A stretch of 47,530 nucleotides of DNA from Arthrobacter sp. TPD3018 (GCA_003075315.1 QDFQ01000009.1:1-47530); one strand, 5' to 3'; positions 9,101-17,797 are shown, counted from the first letter of the stretch. Made by a program: numbers and translations. Notes: a model not told the origin generated them from the sequence alone.

Positions 9101-10394
9101 CGAGCTGCGCGTCCGACAGGACCTGGCTTTCGAGAATGGCGACGGGAAGGTTCGGCGCATAATGCGGTTGCGGTGCGGTGATCGACCCCATTGCGATCGA
9201 TTCCACCAAGGCGGTTGGATGCTGCGCGGCGTCCTCAATCACAATGCGGCTTGGTCGATAGGGAAGGTAGACGCCAGCGGCTTCGCCTACCGGTGCCGGA
9301 TCGTCGAGCACCGCATAGGAGATGTCCCGCATCACGGCAGAGGGCGTAGGGCGGGCAAGTGGCGTCGCCAGCCGGGGACGAGCCGCAAGAGCACCGAGCA
9401 ACGACGACGGCCTGGGAACCGGCGATGAAGGCGCCGCGACCCGTGTAGGCGCTGGGAAGGCCACGATATGTCCGAGGGCATCGCTGAGGGTGGAGCAACG
9501 GATCAGCTCTGCTTCTCCTGAGCGCCCCTTCTCGAGGACCATGATCTTCACAGCCTGACCCGTACCGTGCTTCGCATAGGCATTGGGGGGCAGCGCAAGA
9601 TGCAACGTCAGTGCGCAGCCCTCCGTCGCCCTTTTCCAGGCTCGACTTGACGTATCGACCCGTTCGGGGAGAACGGCCGCACACCGTCCGCCAACAGAAA
9701 GCCGGGACAATGTCGAGCGGAGATGTCGGAAGGCCGCGAGCGGATCGGCATGGCGCCCCAGGCTCCGCGAAAACGGCGGATTGATCAGGGCCGCAGTGGG
9801 CCGGATGACCGGGTCGAGAAAGTCGTGGATCAGCTCGGCGTCATGCGTGGTGACGGTCGTGTCGGGAAAAGCGGCGCACAACATCGCAGCGCGGGTCGCG
9901 TCGAGTTCGTTGAGGACAAGGCGTGCGCCGGCCCGGTGAGCGAAGGTTGCCAGAAGCCCGGTACCGGCGGAGGGCTCGAGGACGAGATCGTCGGACCCGA
10001 TGCGCGCGGCAAGGGCCGCCAGAAAGGCCAGCGGCGCGGGCGTTGAGAATTGCTGGAGCTCGATCTGCTCTTCGCTGCGCACACTATGGGTCGGCAGGTT
10101 GGACACCAGCCCGTTGAGCTCCGCGAGGCAGGCCGCAGGCCCTGCGGGCAAGTCCGCGGTCGCGAGGTAAAGGACCTGGGCCAGTTCCAGCACGTCATAG
10201 GCGTCGCGCAGTGACCAGCGACCGTCGGCTGAGGACGTGCCGTGCGCCTGTTCCATAAGCCACAGCAACGACTCCCGCTTTACCGGGTCTTTCCTGGCGA
10301 TGATCACGGCGAGCGCCCTGGCGGCCGTGATCGATGGCGCGGCAAACTCCAGCTCGGAAGCATCGAGGAGGCGGGCTGCGGGTAGGTGGCGCAT
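6177..10394 (-). CDS. Strawberry-notch family helicase with N-terminal methyltransferase-like domain
   Basis: 1405 residues from the ATG at 10394, chosen because GGAG lies eight bases upstream; in-frame starts at 10427 and 10532 would lengthen it. The N-terminal part has a SAM-binding-like motif (LEPSAGTG, about residue 138) and NPPF (about 205) as in N6-adenine methylases. The C-terminal two thirds are a strawberry-notch SF2 ATPase: GAGKGRQVASIILDH (about 475), DEAHEMAG (about 580), YVSATGASDV, and GLGRTHRTHQ (about 980). Bacterial Sno proteins are common on large plasmids and phages; a role in remodelling nucleic acid is assumed, not shown. It is divergent from the imuA cassette, sharing a 200-base promoter region. 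Confidence 0.9.
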   Translation of the reverse strand: MRHLPAARLLDASELEFAAPSITAARALAVIIARKDPVKRESLLWLMEQAHGTSSADGRWSLRDAYDVLELAQVLYLATADLPAGPAACLAELNGLVSNLPTHSVRSEEQIELQQFSTPAPLAFLAALAARIGSDDLVLEPSAGTGLLATFAHRAGARLVLNELDATRAAMLCAAFPDTTVTTHDAELIHDFLDPVIRPTAALINPPFSRSLGRHADPLAAFRHLRSTLSRLSVGGRCAAVLPERVDTSSRAWKRATEGCALTLHLALPPNAYAKHGTGQAVKIMVLEKGRSGEAELIRCSTLSDALGHIVAFPAPTRVAAPSSPVPRPSSLLGALAARPRLATPLARPTPSAVMRDISYAVLDDPAPVGEAAGVYLPYRPSRIVIEDAAQHPTALVESIAMGSITAPQPHYAPNLPVAILESQVLSDAQLETLIYAGDAFQRDLPGRFHPGEEGLTLIPDDEGRPYRTGFFLADGTGAGKGRQVASIILDHWLRGHRRHVWISKTETLLEDARRDWTAVGGLALDIQHLNQWKLGTAIGAGEGVLFLTYATLRSSRGDKGSRLQQILDWAGDSFEGMLVFDEAHEMAGVAGGEGRFGTKDGSDQGIAGVRLQNLLPRARVLYVSATGASDVNNLAYATRLGLWGQGTAFADRRAFVESLRRGGMAALELIARDLKMQGLYTARALSFAGVEYDILEHQLTDDQIAVYDAYADAWAIIHANLRAALDATRVTDSFSKDTYNGGAKAAALSIFESTKQRFFGQLLIGMKLPALIPAMRTDLARGDSVVVQLVSTSEAMLNRALAGLGSQERGNLDIELSPREFLMDYLIAAFPVRQMKTFVDDTGKTRSEPMCDEAGHPVLSQEALEMRDTLVEQVGALPIVESALDHIIGHFGPDAVAEVTGRSRRIIVDVGGRQRIENRSARTNLAETDAFMRGAKKILIFSDAGGTGRSYHASLSAENQSRRIHYLLEPGWRADAAIQGLGRTHRTHQAAAPLFRPVSTDCRGERRFISTIARRLDSLGALTRGQRQTGGQGLFDPRDNLESDYAREALETWFRLLAEGKLRSITFATFQQLTGLELEGEGGGLREDLPPIQRWLNRILALRVALQNAIFDEYLGLIEARVEAAREAGTLDVGVETINAERITILDRTVIRRDPVSGAETEILRLETEERYKPISLEQALRRLGDDARPMVNRKSGKAAIRCTTFSLTDDDGEIVRRFELIRPTRTERMRQDLLLETMWEEASEEEFSTLWSAEVDDLRGKTRTSTIYLVAGLLLPVWDRLPDDHVQVWRITTDDGQSFLGRLVPAPVVPKLAAAFGIEAAIVVSGEDTAKHVLGTGEMATLGSYRLKRSLVAGEHRLELLDWPYSRLGELKAAGCFTEIIQHKTRLFIPVRAASAVIERIAV

Positions 10395-10564
10395 CGAGGT
10401 TACTCCGTTCTTCCGTCCGGTGTTCATCACCGGATCGACACGCCGGAGGCGGCCTCCCCTCTTGTCGGCCTGGCGAGAATCGACCGGCGAGCTCGGGTTT
10501 GATCGCACACGACCCGTCCCATGCCGCCGCACGGAATCGTCTTGACGCGAATGCCAACTTTACG

Positions 10565-10579
10565 GAACATAAAGGGAAC
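10565..10579 (-). promoter_or_regulatory. LexA operator (SOS box) of the imu cassette
   Basis: On the plus strand GAAC-ATAAAGG-GAAC, i.e. GTTC-N7-GTTC on the minus strand, the alphaproteobacterial LexA consensus. It ends 18 bases before the imuA start codon, where a bound repressor would block transcription. SOS control of imuA-imuB-dnaE2 is well established in this class. Confidence 0.88.
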
Positions 10580-10597
10580 ACACTGAGTCTAGCTGAT

Positions 10598-11359
10598 ATG
10601 TCCGCCGCCCTTCATCCTGCCGTCCCCGGCATTGACCATTTGCGCAGGATCGCTTCGCCGGCGACCGACTTCAGGGTCATGCCGTTTGGCATCGCGGCGC
10701 TCGACGCACGGCTGGGGGGAGGGGGCTTACGGGCGGGGGCGTTGCACGAAGCTACGCCGCGCAGCCCCTCGCTCGCCGATGATGCGGCCGCAACGCTCTT
10801 CCTCGCCGGCATCGCCGCGCGGGAAGCGATCGCCACAGGCGGTCTGGTGTTATGGGTGAGCTGCCGCACTGATCTCTACGCGCCGGCGCTGGAGCAAGCG
10901 GGGCTGCCGGCCGCAAGCGTGATCTATGCCCAGCCAAGGGACGATACCGCGCTCCTGGCGGTGGTCGAGGACGCGGTGCGTGACGGCACGCCGTGTGCGA
11001 TCGTCGCCGAGGCGAGCAAGGTTTCAATGGTCGCGACGCGACGCTTGCAGCTCGTCGCGGGTGATGCCGACATACCCATTCTTCTCCTTCGCCGCGCGCG
11101 CCGTCTCGGCCAGGAAGTCTTCAACGAGCCGTCCGCAGCCTGGACGCGCTGGCGCATCGGGTCCGTTTCGTCCCAGCGCCTCGCGGTCGCGGGGGTGGGT
11201 CGTCCGCGTTGTTCGCTGGAGTGCAGCCGCCAACGTGGTGGCGAGAGCTTCACCATGATCGTGGAGGGCAGCGATGAGACGGGTCGTCTCGCTGTTCCTG
11301 CCGACCTTAGCCATCGATCGGCTGAGGCGGCTGGAACGGTCCGCTCTGCAGCAGCCTGA
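10598..11359 (+). CDS. imuA: ImuA, RecA-like mutasome accessory protein
   Basis: 253 residues from ATG 10598. The pattern is that of alphaproteobacterial ImuA: FGIAALDARLGGGGLRAGALHE near the N-terminus, then a Walker-like ATPase core (LFLAGIAAREAIATGGLVLWV; DIPILLLRRAR), ending with CSLECSRQRGGESF-x-x-IVEGSDETGRLAVPADL, the usual ImuA C-terminal motif. ImuA helps assemble ImuB and DnaE2 for error-prone lesion bypass. It is the first gene after a LexA operator and overlaps imuB by 86 bases. Confidence 0.9.
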   Translation: MSAALHPAVPGIDHLRRIASPATDFRVMPFGIAALDARLGGGGLRAGALHEATPRSPSLADDAAATLFLAGIAAREAIATGGLVLWVSCRTDLYAPALEQAGLPAASVIYAQPRDDTALLAVVEDAVRDGTPCAIVAEASKVSMVATRRLQLVAGDADIPILLLRRARRLGQEVFNEPSAAWTRWRIGSVSSQRLAVAGVGRPRCSLECSRQRGGESFTMIVEGSDETGRLAVPADLSHRSAEAAGTVRSAAA

Positions 11360-13058
11360 ACGGTCTGTCCTCGAGGTGCCGATCGACGACGATCCGGGGG
11401 ACTGTTCGGTGCCCCGGGGCGGCGGATGGCGTCCGGGCGCCCGGTGGGCGCGGCAAGGGCTGCCGACGCGGGCTGTTGTTGAGGCACAGATCGCAGCGCT
11501 TCCAACGCATGCGCGTCCCCCCGTACGCGAACTCGGTCGCCGGTCGGAGGCGGCCAGCCATCCGTTTAAGGCCATGGTGCAGGCTGCTCCGACATCGCCC
11601 CATCCCCTCCCATTGCTGGGGCACGCGCCGCTGGCGTTGGTAGGCAAGGTCGGGCGGCGAGAAGACATCGTCGCCGCGTGCGATGGGGCGCGCGCCCTGG
11701 GCGTGTATCCGGGCATGGCGGCGACCCACGCACGCGCGCTCGTATCGGACCTCGACGTCCGCCCGGCTGATCCGGAGGCGGATAGCGCGTTGCTCGATCG
11801 CCTGGCCTTGCTCGCCGTACGACGCTGGTCGCCGGTCGCAGCGGCGACGCCGAACGACGGGATCTGGATCGATCTTTCCGGTTGCGCGCATCTGCATGGC
11901 GGCGAGGAGCTGTTCTGCCGCCGTCTTCATGCCTTCTGCCGACGGGCGGGCTTCTCCGCACGGATCGCGGTCGCCGATACGGGTGGAGCGGCGCATGCCC
12001 TGGCAAGATACGGACGCGGCGAGATCATACGGGCACCCTCGGGCGCGACCGCGGATGCATTAGCGCCGCTGCCGGTTGCCGCCTTGCGGCTTGCGCCCTC
12101 CGCGCTCCGTGCGTGTCGACGCTTCGGCTTCGATACGATTGCAGATCTCCTGCCCGTGGCTCGGGGACCACTCGCCAGGCGCCTCGGGCTGCCAGCGATC
12201 GTTCGGCTCGATCAGGCGTTGGGTGCCGTAGCGGAGCCGATCACGCCCCGCGAGGATGCCGAGGTTCCTGGCGTTGAATGCCGGTTGCTCGAGCCGATCG
12301 GTACCGCTGAGGCGATTGAGCAGGTGATGGGCGATCTGCTGCGGGATCTTGCCCGTGTTCTGCAAGCGCGAGGGCTGGGCGCGCGGTCGCTGCGGTTCGC
12401 CGGCCTGCGGGTCGATGGATCCGAACAGATCGTCGGCGTGGGGACTTCGCGACCCACGCGAGAAGTTTCCCACTTGCTTCGCCTGCTGAAGCTCAGGATC
12501 GAGCGGATCGATCCGGGCTTGGGTTTCGAGCAGTTTCGGCTCGTAGCGCCGCACACCGAACCGCTTGACGCGGTGGATCTGGGCGCCGTGCTGGTCGACG
12601 ACCGACAGAAGCGCGATCCAGCGCGCCTCGTCGACGTGATCGCGGGCCGGATCGGTGCCCAGGCCGTCTACCGCGCAGCCCCACGCGAAAGCCACGTGCC
12701 CGAGCGCGCCGTGATCCGATCCGACCCCATCGCTCTGCCGGGCGCATGGCCGGCATGGAAGCGGCCCATCCGGCTCTTTGCTCGACCCGAACCCCTCGGC
12801 CGGGTCATCGCGCTGATGCCGGACCAACCTCCGCGCCGCTTCGAATGGCGAGGGCGCGTGCATCGGATCGTCGCCGGCGATGGTCCCGAACGGGTGCATG
12901 GCGAATGGTGGCGGCGTGACGCCGAGGTCTGGGCGATCCGTGACTATTACCGGGTCGAGGATGAGGAGGGCGGCCGGTTCTGGGTATTCCGGCGCGGCGA
13001 CGGCTTCGAGGACAACACCGGCGATCTGTCGTGGTGGATGCATGGGGTCTTTGGATGA
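11274..13058 (+). CDS. imuB: ImuB, catalytically inactive Y-family polymerase homologue
   Basis: 594 residues. Starts MRRVVSLFLPTLAIDRLRR as ImuB does. The Y-family fold is visible (ALVGKVGRREDIVAACDGARALGVYPGMAATHARAL; DGIWIDLSGCAHLHGGEELFCRRL) but without the acidic pair that makes DinB active, as expected for ImuB, which acts as a bridge to the beta clamp and DnaE2. Residues about 28-115 form a Pro/Arg/Ala-rich insertion of low complexity between the first strand and the palm. The last 100 residues (GRVHRIVAGDGPERVHGEWW...VRDYYRVEDEEGGRFWVFR type) are typical of the ImuB tail. Its stop overlaps dnaE2 by ATGA. Confidence 0.92.
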   Translation: MRRVVSLFLPTLAIDRLRRLERSALQQPERSVLEVPIDDDPGDCSVPRGGGWRPGARWARQGLPTRAVVEAQIAALPTHARPPVRELGRRSEAASHPFKAMVQAAPTSPHPLPLLGHAPLALVGKVGRREDIVAACDGARALGVYPGMAATHARALVSDLDVRPADPEADSALLDRLALLAVRRWSPVAAATPNDGIWIDLSGCAHLHGGEELFCRRLHAFCRRAGFSARIAVADTGGAAHALARYGRGEIIRAPSGATADALAPLPVAALRLAPSALRACRRFGFDTIADLLPVARGPLARRLGLPAIVRLDQALGAVAEPITPREDAEVPGVECRLLEPIGTAEAIEQVMGDLLRDLARVLQARGLGARSLRFAGLRVDGSEQIVGVGTSRPTREVSHLLRLLKLRIERIDPGLGFEQFRLVAPHTEPLDAVDLGAVLVDDRQKRDPARLVDVIAGRIGAQAVYRAAPRESHVPERAVIRSDPIALPGAWPAWKRPIRLFARPEPLGRVIALMPDQPPRRFEWRGRVHRIVAGDGPERVHGEWWRRDAEVWAIRDYYRVEDEEGGRFWVFRRGDGFEDNTGDLSWWMHGVFG

Positions 13059-16000
13059 CCCATTACGTCGAGTTGCAGGTCCTCACGCATTTCTCGCTAT
13101 TGCGCGGTGCATCGTCTGCCGAGGAATTATTCTCTGCCGCAGCATTGCTCGGATATCCCGCGATCGGGGTAAGCGATATCGGGACCGTGGCCGGCGTGGT
13201 CCGGGCCTGGGAGGCGCAGAAAGCGACCGGCGTTCGCCTGATTGCGGGCACCCGGGTCGATCTGTCCTGCGGCCGACGCCTCCTGCTCTATCCGACGGAT
13301 CGACCAGCTTGGTCGCGGATCACGCGGCTCCTGACGGTCGGCAAGAAGCGGGCAGGGAAGGGCGCATGTCTGCTGCACTGGCATGATCTTGCGCCATGGT
13401 CCGACGCCGTCATCGCGATCCTGTTACCGCACGAGGCGGACGAGGAGAACCTTGAGGCGCTGGCCGACCTCAAGGCGGTCTTCGGGCAGCGGGGTTATAT
13501 GGCGCTGTTCCAGCGGCGTCGGCCAGGTGATGCGGTTCGCATCGACGCGCTCGCGCGACAGGCAGGTGGTGCGGGCATACGCGCGGTCGTCACCGGCGAC
13601 GTCCTTTATCACGCTCCGGAAGCGCGGCTGCTGCAGGATGTCGTCACCGCCGTCCGAGAGAAGTGCTCCGTCGACGAACTGGGCTATCGACGCGAGGTCA
13701 ACGCCGATCGCGCGCTCAAATCGCCCGACGAAATGGTACGCAGGTTCCAGGATTATCCGGACGCGTTGCAGGCGAGCGTCGACATCGCCCGGATGTGCAC
13801 CTTCGACCTCGGCGAACTGGCATATCAATATCCGCACGAGCGGGTCATTGAGGGACTGACTGCACAACAGGCGCTCGAGCAACTCGCGACCGAAGCGGTC
13901 GAGGGCATGTTCGACGGAAACGTGCCCAAGTCCTATCGCGACCAGATCGCACACGAGCTGCGGCTGATCGGCGAACTCGGCTATGCGCCCTACTTCCTGA
14001 CGGTCCATTCGATCGTGCGTGAGGCCCGCCGGCGTGGGATCCTGTGCCAAGGGCGCGGCTCGGCTGCCAATTCGTGCGTCTGCTTCGTGCTCGGGGTCAC
14101 GTCGATCGATCCGATCAAGCATGAACTGCTCTTCGAACGCTTCGTATCGGGCGAACGGCGCGAGCCCCCCGATATCGACATCGATTTTGAGCATGAACGG
14201 CGCGAGGAGATCATCCAGTGGATCTACGAAACCTATGGGCGTGACAGGGCAGCGCTGACCGCGGTCGTCACTCGTTACCGGGCGCGCGGCGCGGTACGCG
14301 ATGTCGGCAAGGCGATGGGCTTGCCCGAGGATCTCACCTCCTCCTTGGCAGGCCTGGTCTGGGGGTGGTCCGCCGAAGGGGTCGGCGAGAAGCAGGTCGA
14401 CGAGCTCAACCTCGACATCGGTGATCGCCGGCTGCGTCTCACACTCGATCTTGCGCGCAAGCTGATCGGTGTACCGCGTCACATGAGCCAGCATCCAGGC
14501 GGTTTCGTCCTGACCCATGATCGTCTCGACGACCTCGTTCCCATCGAACCAGCGGCGATGGAGGACCGCCAGATCATCGAATGGGACAAGGACGATATCG
14601 ACAGCCTCAAGTTCATGAAGGTCGACGTGCTTGGGCTCGGCATGCTCGGTTGCATGAACCGCGCCTTTGACATGCTCGAGGCGGACAAGGGCCTGCATGT
14701 GGAGCTGAAGGATCTGCAGGACGACGATCCGGGCGTCTACGCCATGATCCAGAAGGCCGATACGCTCGGGACATTCCAGATCGAGAGCCGCGCCCAGATG
14801 AGCATGCTGCCGCGCATGAAGCCGCGGCGCTTCTACGATCTGGTCATCCAGGTCGCGATCGTAAGGCCCGGGCCGATCCAGGGCGATATGGTCCATCCCT
14901 ATCTCCGCCGACGGGAGGGTCTTGAGCGCCCCGAGTATCCACGCCCTGAGCTGCGCGCCGTTCTCGAAAAGACGCTTGGCGTTCCACTCTTTCAGGAACA
15001 AGCCATGAAGGTTGCGATCGTCGGCGCCGGGTTCACGCCGGCTGAGGCGGACGCGCTGCGCCGTGCGATGGCGACGTTCAAGTTCACCGGCGGTGTCAGC
15101 CATTTCAGCGAGAAACTGGTGGAAGGCATGGTTGCCCGAGGGTATCCACGGGACTTCGCGGAGCGTACCTTTCGTCAGCTCGAGGGCTTCGGTTCCTACG
15201 GCTTTCCTGAGAGCCATGCCGCGAGCTTTGCCAAGATCTCCTATGCGTCGTCGTGGATGAAGCATCATCATCCGGACGTTTTTTGCGCCAGCTTGATGAA
15301 CGCGCAGCCGATGGGCTTTTACGCGCCGGCTCAGATCGTGCGCGACGCGCGCGAGCACGGCGTCGAGGTTCGGCCGCCTTGCGTCAATGCGAGCCGCTGG
15401 GACTGTACGCTGGAGCCGACCGGGAGCCGATATCTGGCCGTCCGGCTCGGACTGAGGGTGATCCGCGGTTTGTCCAACGCCGATGGGGCCAAGATCGTCG
15501 CAGCTCGGGCAACCGCCTCGTACGACAGCGTGGAGGACGTCTGGCGCCGATCGGGGGCGCAACGCGCCTCGATCGAGAAGCTGGCCGACGGCGACGCCTT
15601 CCACGCGTTCGGCGCCGATCGGCGGCAAGGGCTGTGGAAGGTGAGGGGGCTGGGGGAGGCGCCGCTGCCCCTCTTCGCGGCCGCCGATCGTGCGGCTGTT
15701 GCCGGCAGCGTCGAGGGTATCGAGCCTGCGGTAGCGCTGCGCCCACTCACCGACGGGCGCGAGGTCATCGAGGACTATCGCAATCTGCAACTGTCGCTTC
15801 GCGCACATCCCCTAAGCTTCGTGCGCGACGAGCTGTCCCGACAAGGCGTGCGCTCTTGTGCCGACCTGAGCACCATCCGTGATGGCCGCCACGTCGAGGT
15901 GGCGGGCATCATCCTTGTCCGGCAGAAGCCGGGCAGCGCCAAAGGCGTGCTGTTCATCACCATCGAGGATGAAACCGGCATCGCCAACGGGATCCTGTGG

Positions 16001-16333
16001 CCGGATCGTTTCGAGGCGCAGCATCGCACAGTGATGTCGGCGTCGATGGTCGGGTTGAAAGGGCGCGTGCAGCGCGAAGGCGAGGTGATCCACGTGATCT
16101 GCGATCGGATCGTCGAGTACGGGGACCTGCTGATGAAGGTCGGCGACATGTCGTTCCCGCCTCGGACCGGTCGCGGAGACGCCGCGCAGCATCCAGGATC
16201 TCCCGATCGCGGAGAACCCGGTCATGACGCCGACCGGTGGAAGCCAGAACCGCGCGACTGCTATTGGCCGCCGCATGCCGACGGCAGGGATCCGGAACAG
16301 GTCGTGCGCTTCAAGTCGCACGACTTTCATTGA
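13055..16333 (+). CDS. dnaE2: DnaE2 error-prone DNA polymerase III alpha subunit
   Basis: 1092 residues from ATG 13055 (ATGA overlap with imuB). Order: PHP domain (HYVELQVLTHFSLLRGASSAEEL), polymerase palm with the catalytic PDIDIDFEHERREEII block (about residue 371-386) and VDVLGLGML for the third aspartate, GRGSAANSCVCF finger segment, helix-hairpin-helix, OB domain (VEVAGIILVRQKPGSAKGVLFITIEDETG) and the FKSHDFH tail characteristic of DnaE2. With ImuA and ImuB it carries out SOS mutagenesis. Several PHP histidines of replicative DnaE are replaced, as is usual for DnaE2. Confidence 0.95.
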   Translation: MTHYVELQVLTHFSLLRGASSAEELFSAAALLGYPAIGVSDIGTVAGVVRAWEAQKATGVRLIAGTRVDLSCGRRLLLYPTDRPAWSRITRLLTVGKKRAGKGACLLHWHDLAPWSDAVIAILLPHEADEENLEALADLKAVFGQRGYMALFQRRRPGDAVRIDALARQAGGAGIRAVVTGDVLYHAPEARLLQDVVTAVREKCSVDELGYRREVNADRALKSPDEMVRRFQDYPDALQASVDIARMCTFDLGELAYQYPHERVIEGLTAQQALEQLATEAVEGMFDGNVPKSYRDQIAHELRLIGELGYAPYFLTVHSIVREARRRGILCQGRGSAANSCVCFVLGVTSIDPIKHELLFERFVSGERREPPDIDIDFEHERREEIIQWIYETYGRDRAALTAVVTRYRARGAVRDVGKAMGLPEDLTSSLAGLVWGWSAEGVGEKQVDELNLDIGDRRLRLTLDLARKLIGVPRHMSQHPGGFVLTHDRLDDLVPIEPAAMEDRQIIEWDKDDIDSLKFMKVDVLGLGMLGCMNRAFDMLEADKGLHVELKDLQDDDPGVYAMIQKADTLGTFQIESRAQMSMLPRMKPRRFYDLVIQVAIVRPGPIQGDMVHPYLRRREGLERPEYPRPELRAVLEKTLGVPLFQEQAMKVAIVGAGFTPAEADALRRAMATFKFTGGVSHFSEKLVEGMVARGYPRDFAERTFRQLEGFGSYGFPESHAASFAKISYASSWMKHHHPDVFCASLMNAQPMGFYAPAQIVRDAREHGVEVRPPCVNASRWDCTLEPTGSRYLAVRLGLRVIRGLSNADGAKIVAARATASYDSVEDVWRRSGAQRASIEKLADGDAFHAFGADRRQGLWKVRGLGEAPLPLFAAADRAAVAGSVEGIEPAVALRPLTDGREVIEDYRNLQLSLRAHPLSFVRDELSRQGVRSCADLSTIRDGRHVEVAGIILVRQKPGSAKGVLFITIEDETGIANGILWPDRFEAQHRTVMSASMVGLKGRVQREGEVIHVICDRIVEYGDLLMKVGDMSFPPRTGRGDAAQHPGSPDRGEPGHDADRWKPEPRDCYWPPHADGRDPEQVVRFKSHDFH

Positions 16334-16337
16334 TCCG

Positions 16338-16625
16338 ATGGCGAGCTTGCCACGTCACCAGCGAGTCGTGATCGCGCTCTCCGTCCATATCCTCCGCGCG
16401 GGCGTCGCGCGCTGTTCGGAAGGACGCGTCGATGGCATCGAGGTACGGCTCGCGTTGCGATGTCTGCTGCCGCATTGTCCGGAGCCCTGGCCGCTGTCGT
16501 TATACTGGGATGCTGCGGCACAGGAGAACGAGATCGGCCGGGCACAGGGCGTAACCGCTGCATTCAATGGCATCGTCCGACAGCTGCGCAAGGCGGGCCG
16601 ATACGATGAGAACGGCTTTTTGTAA
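16338..16625 (+). CDS. Small conserved-looking protein downstream of dnaE2
   Basis: 95 residues starting four bases after the dnaE2 stop, so very likely part of the SOS transcript. No hydrophobic segment. Composition is mixed: an HILRAGVARCSEGRVDG-like basic half and a C-terminal helix (GVTAAFNGIVRQLRKAGRYDENGFL). I do not recognise the family. The frame is kept open by ordinary codon use, which argues that it is real; an accessory to the mutasome is possible but unproven. Confidence 0.5.
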   Translation: MASLPRHQRVVIALSVHILRAGVARCSEGRVDGIEVRLALRCLLPHCPEPWPLSLYWDAAAQENEIGRAQGVTAAFNGIVRQLRKAGRYDENGFL

Positions 16626-16714
16626 GAGCGGCGTCGGCAGCCGGTGCGGAAGGGGATTTTGGACTCGATAGCTCGATGCAGCATACCAGCATGCGATCCA
16701 GCGAACCGGGATCT

Positions 16715-16760
16715 GGTGATAGGATGATCAAAATCGTCCGATTTCGACCATCCTAACACC
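16715..16760. repeat. 46-bp palindrome: two abutting copies of the GGATGGTCAAAATCG motif
   Basis: Two 22-base arms (16715-16736 and 16739-16760) are inverted copies, 19 of 22 matching, separated by TC. Each arm carries GGTGxTAGGATGxTCxAAATCG, the motif that also occurs singly at 33475 and 46707. There is no T-run, so a terminator is unlikely. The form suggests two element ends joined head to head. The rest of 16626-16861 holds nothing I can name. Confidence 0.65.
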
Positions 16761-16861
16761 GGTCCTCGAACCGCGCACGCTGTCGCTCGCCCGAGCCAGG
16801 AGTATGATAGGTGCCGCGAAGGCAACGGTGTGGGCGCCTACACAATACAAGGAAGAAGCTT

Positions 16862-17797
16862 GTGACGCAGCCACCGCTGCGAATGATCGCGCATCGCTTT
16901 GGCATTCCGATGGAGGTGCTCGCGTGCGAACCGCTCGGCAGACCGCCGGTAGCGTACGGCGAGGTTCTCGTGCGCATGACGGCAACGCCGATCAATCCAT
17001 CCGACCTGATCCCCGTTGCCGGTGCCTATGCTGCGCGAACGTCGCTTCCGTTCGTGCCAGGCTATGAGGGGACGGGAACGATCGAAGAGGTCGGCGACAA
17101 TGTCGATCCCGGGCTAATCGGTCGGCGCGTGTTACCCTTGGGCAGTGCGGGATGCTGGCAGACGTTGAAGGTCCTGCCGGCCGACTGGTGCATCCTGGTG
17201 CCGGACGATGTCGACGATGACGAGGCCGCGACCGCCTATATCAATCCCCTGACCGCCCTACTGATGGTGCGTAGGATGGCCCCGCAGCCAGGAGACGCGG
17301 TCGGAATCACCGCCGCCGCGTCGGCAATCGGTCGCATCCTGATCCGCATGATCGCATCGACGAGGGCGCACGCGGTTGCCATCGTGCGCTCGCAGTCGGC
17401 GGCCGAAAGCCTCCGCTGCGAACCTGCTGAGGTGGTCTGGAGCGATACGCCAATGCCCAGGCTCAATGGAGCCATGGACGCGGTTGGCGGCCGCGCGGGA
17501 TGCGATCTGGCGGCCGCGGTCGTGCCGGGCGGCCAGATGCTGCATTATGGTTTGATGTCAGGGAAGCCGCTGGCCGGGACGGGCGCCACCACAGCACAAT
17601 ACTTCAGACTGCGGGATATCGTTCATGCCATATCGAGAGCGCAGCTCGACGAATTGATGTCTGTTGTATTTGACGAGATACGGGTCGGCCGTGCCGCGAT
17701 CTCGATCGCTGCCCGCTACCCCCTGGCGGAAATCGGTCTTGCGCTCACGCACGATGCCCGTGTCGGACGAAGCGGCAAAATCCTGCTCTGCCCGTGA
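16862..17797 (+). CDS. Medium-chain (MDR) zinc-independent quinone/enoyl reductase-like protein
   Basis: 311 residues from GTG 16862, preceded by AAGGA at eight bases. MDR superfamily pattern: VRMTATPINPSDLIPVAGAY, LPFVPGYEGTGTIEEVGDNV, IGRRVLPLGSAGCWQT, AYINPLTALLM, then the nucleotide-binding fold (AVGITAAASAIGRILIRMI) and GQMLHYGLMSGKPL. The NPSDL start and lack of the zinc-ligand cysteine place it near quinone oxidoreductase / mitochondrial ETR1-type enoyl reductases, using NAD(P)H. No neighbour suggests a pathway; it is a stand-alone cargo gene facing the primase gene convergently. Confidence 0.75.
   Translation: MTQPPLRMIAHRFGIPMEVLACEPLGRPPVAYGEVLVRMTATPINPSDLIPVAGAYAARTSLPFVPGYEGTGTIEEVGDNVDPGLIGRRVLPLGSAGCWQTLKVLPADWCILVPDDVDDDEAATAYINPLTALLMVRRMAPQPGDAVGITAAASAIGRILIRMIASTRAHAVAIVRSQSAAESLRCEPAEVVWSDTPMPRLNGAMDAVGGRAGCDLAAAVVPGGQMLHYGLMSGKPLAGTGATTAQYFRLRDIVHAISRAQLDELMSVVFDEIRVGRAAISIAARYPLAEIGLALTHDARVGRSGKILLCP

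Noticed and set aside
8028..9428. 466-codon plus-strand frame opposite the strawberry-notch gene
   Set aside because: Walker A and DEAH motifs are on the other strand; no domain on this one.
13424..15808. 794-codon open frame antisense to dnaE2
   Set aside because: Shadow of a high-GC gene; the sense frame has all DnaE2 motifs and the antisense product shows none.
16811..16862. Longer N-terminus for the reductase-like gene
   Set aside because: The extra 17 residues are basic and unlike the family, whereas GTG 16862 has AAGGA at a proper distance.
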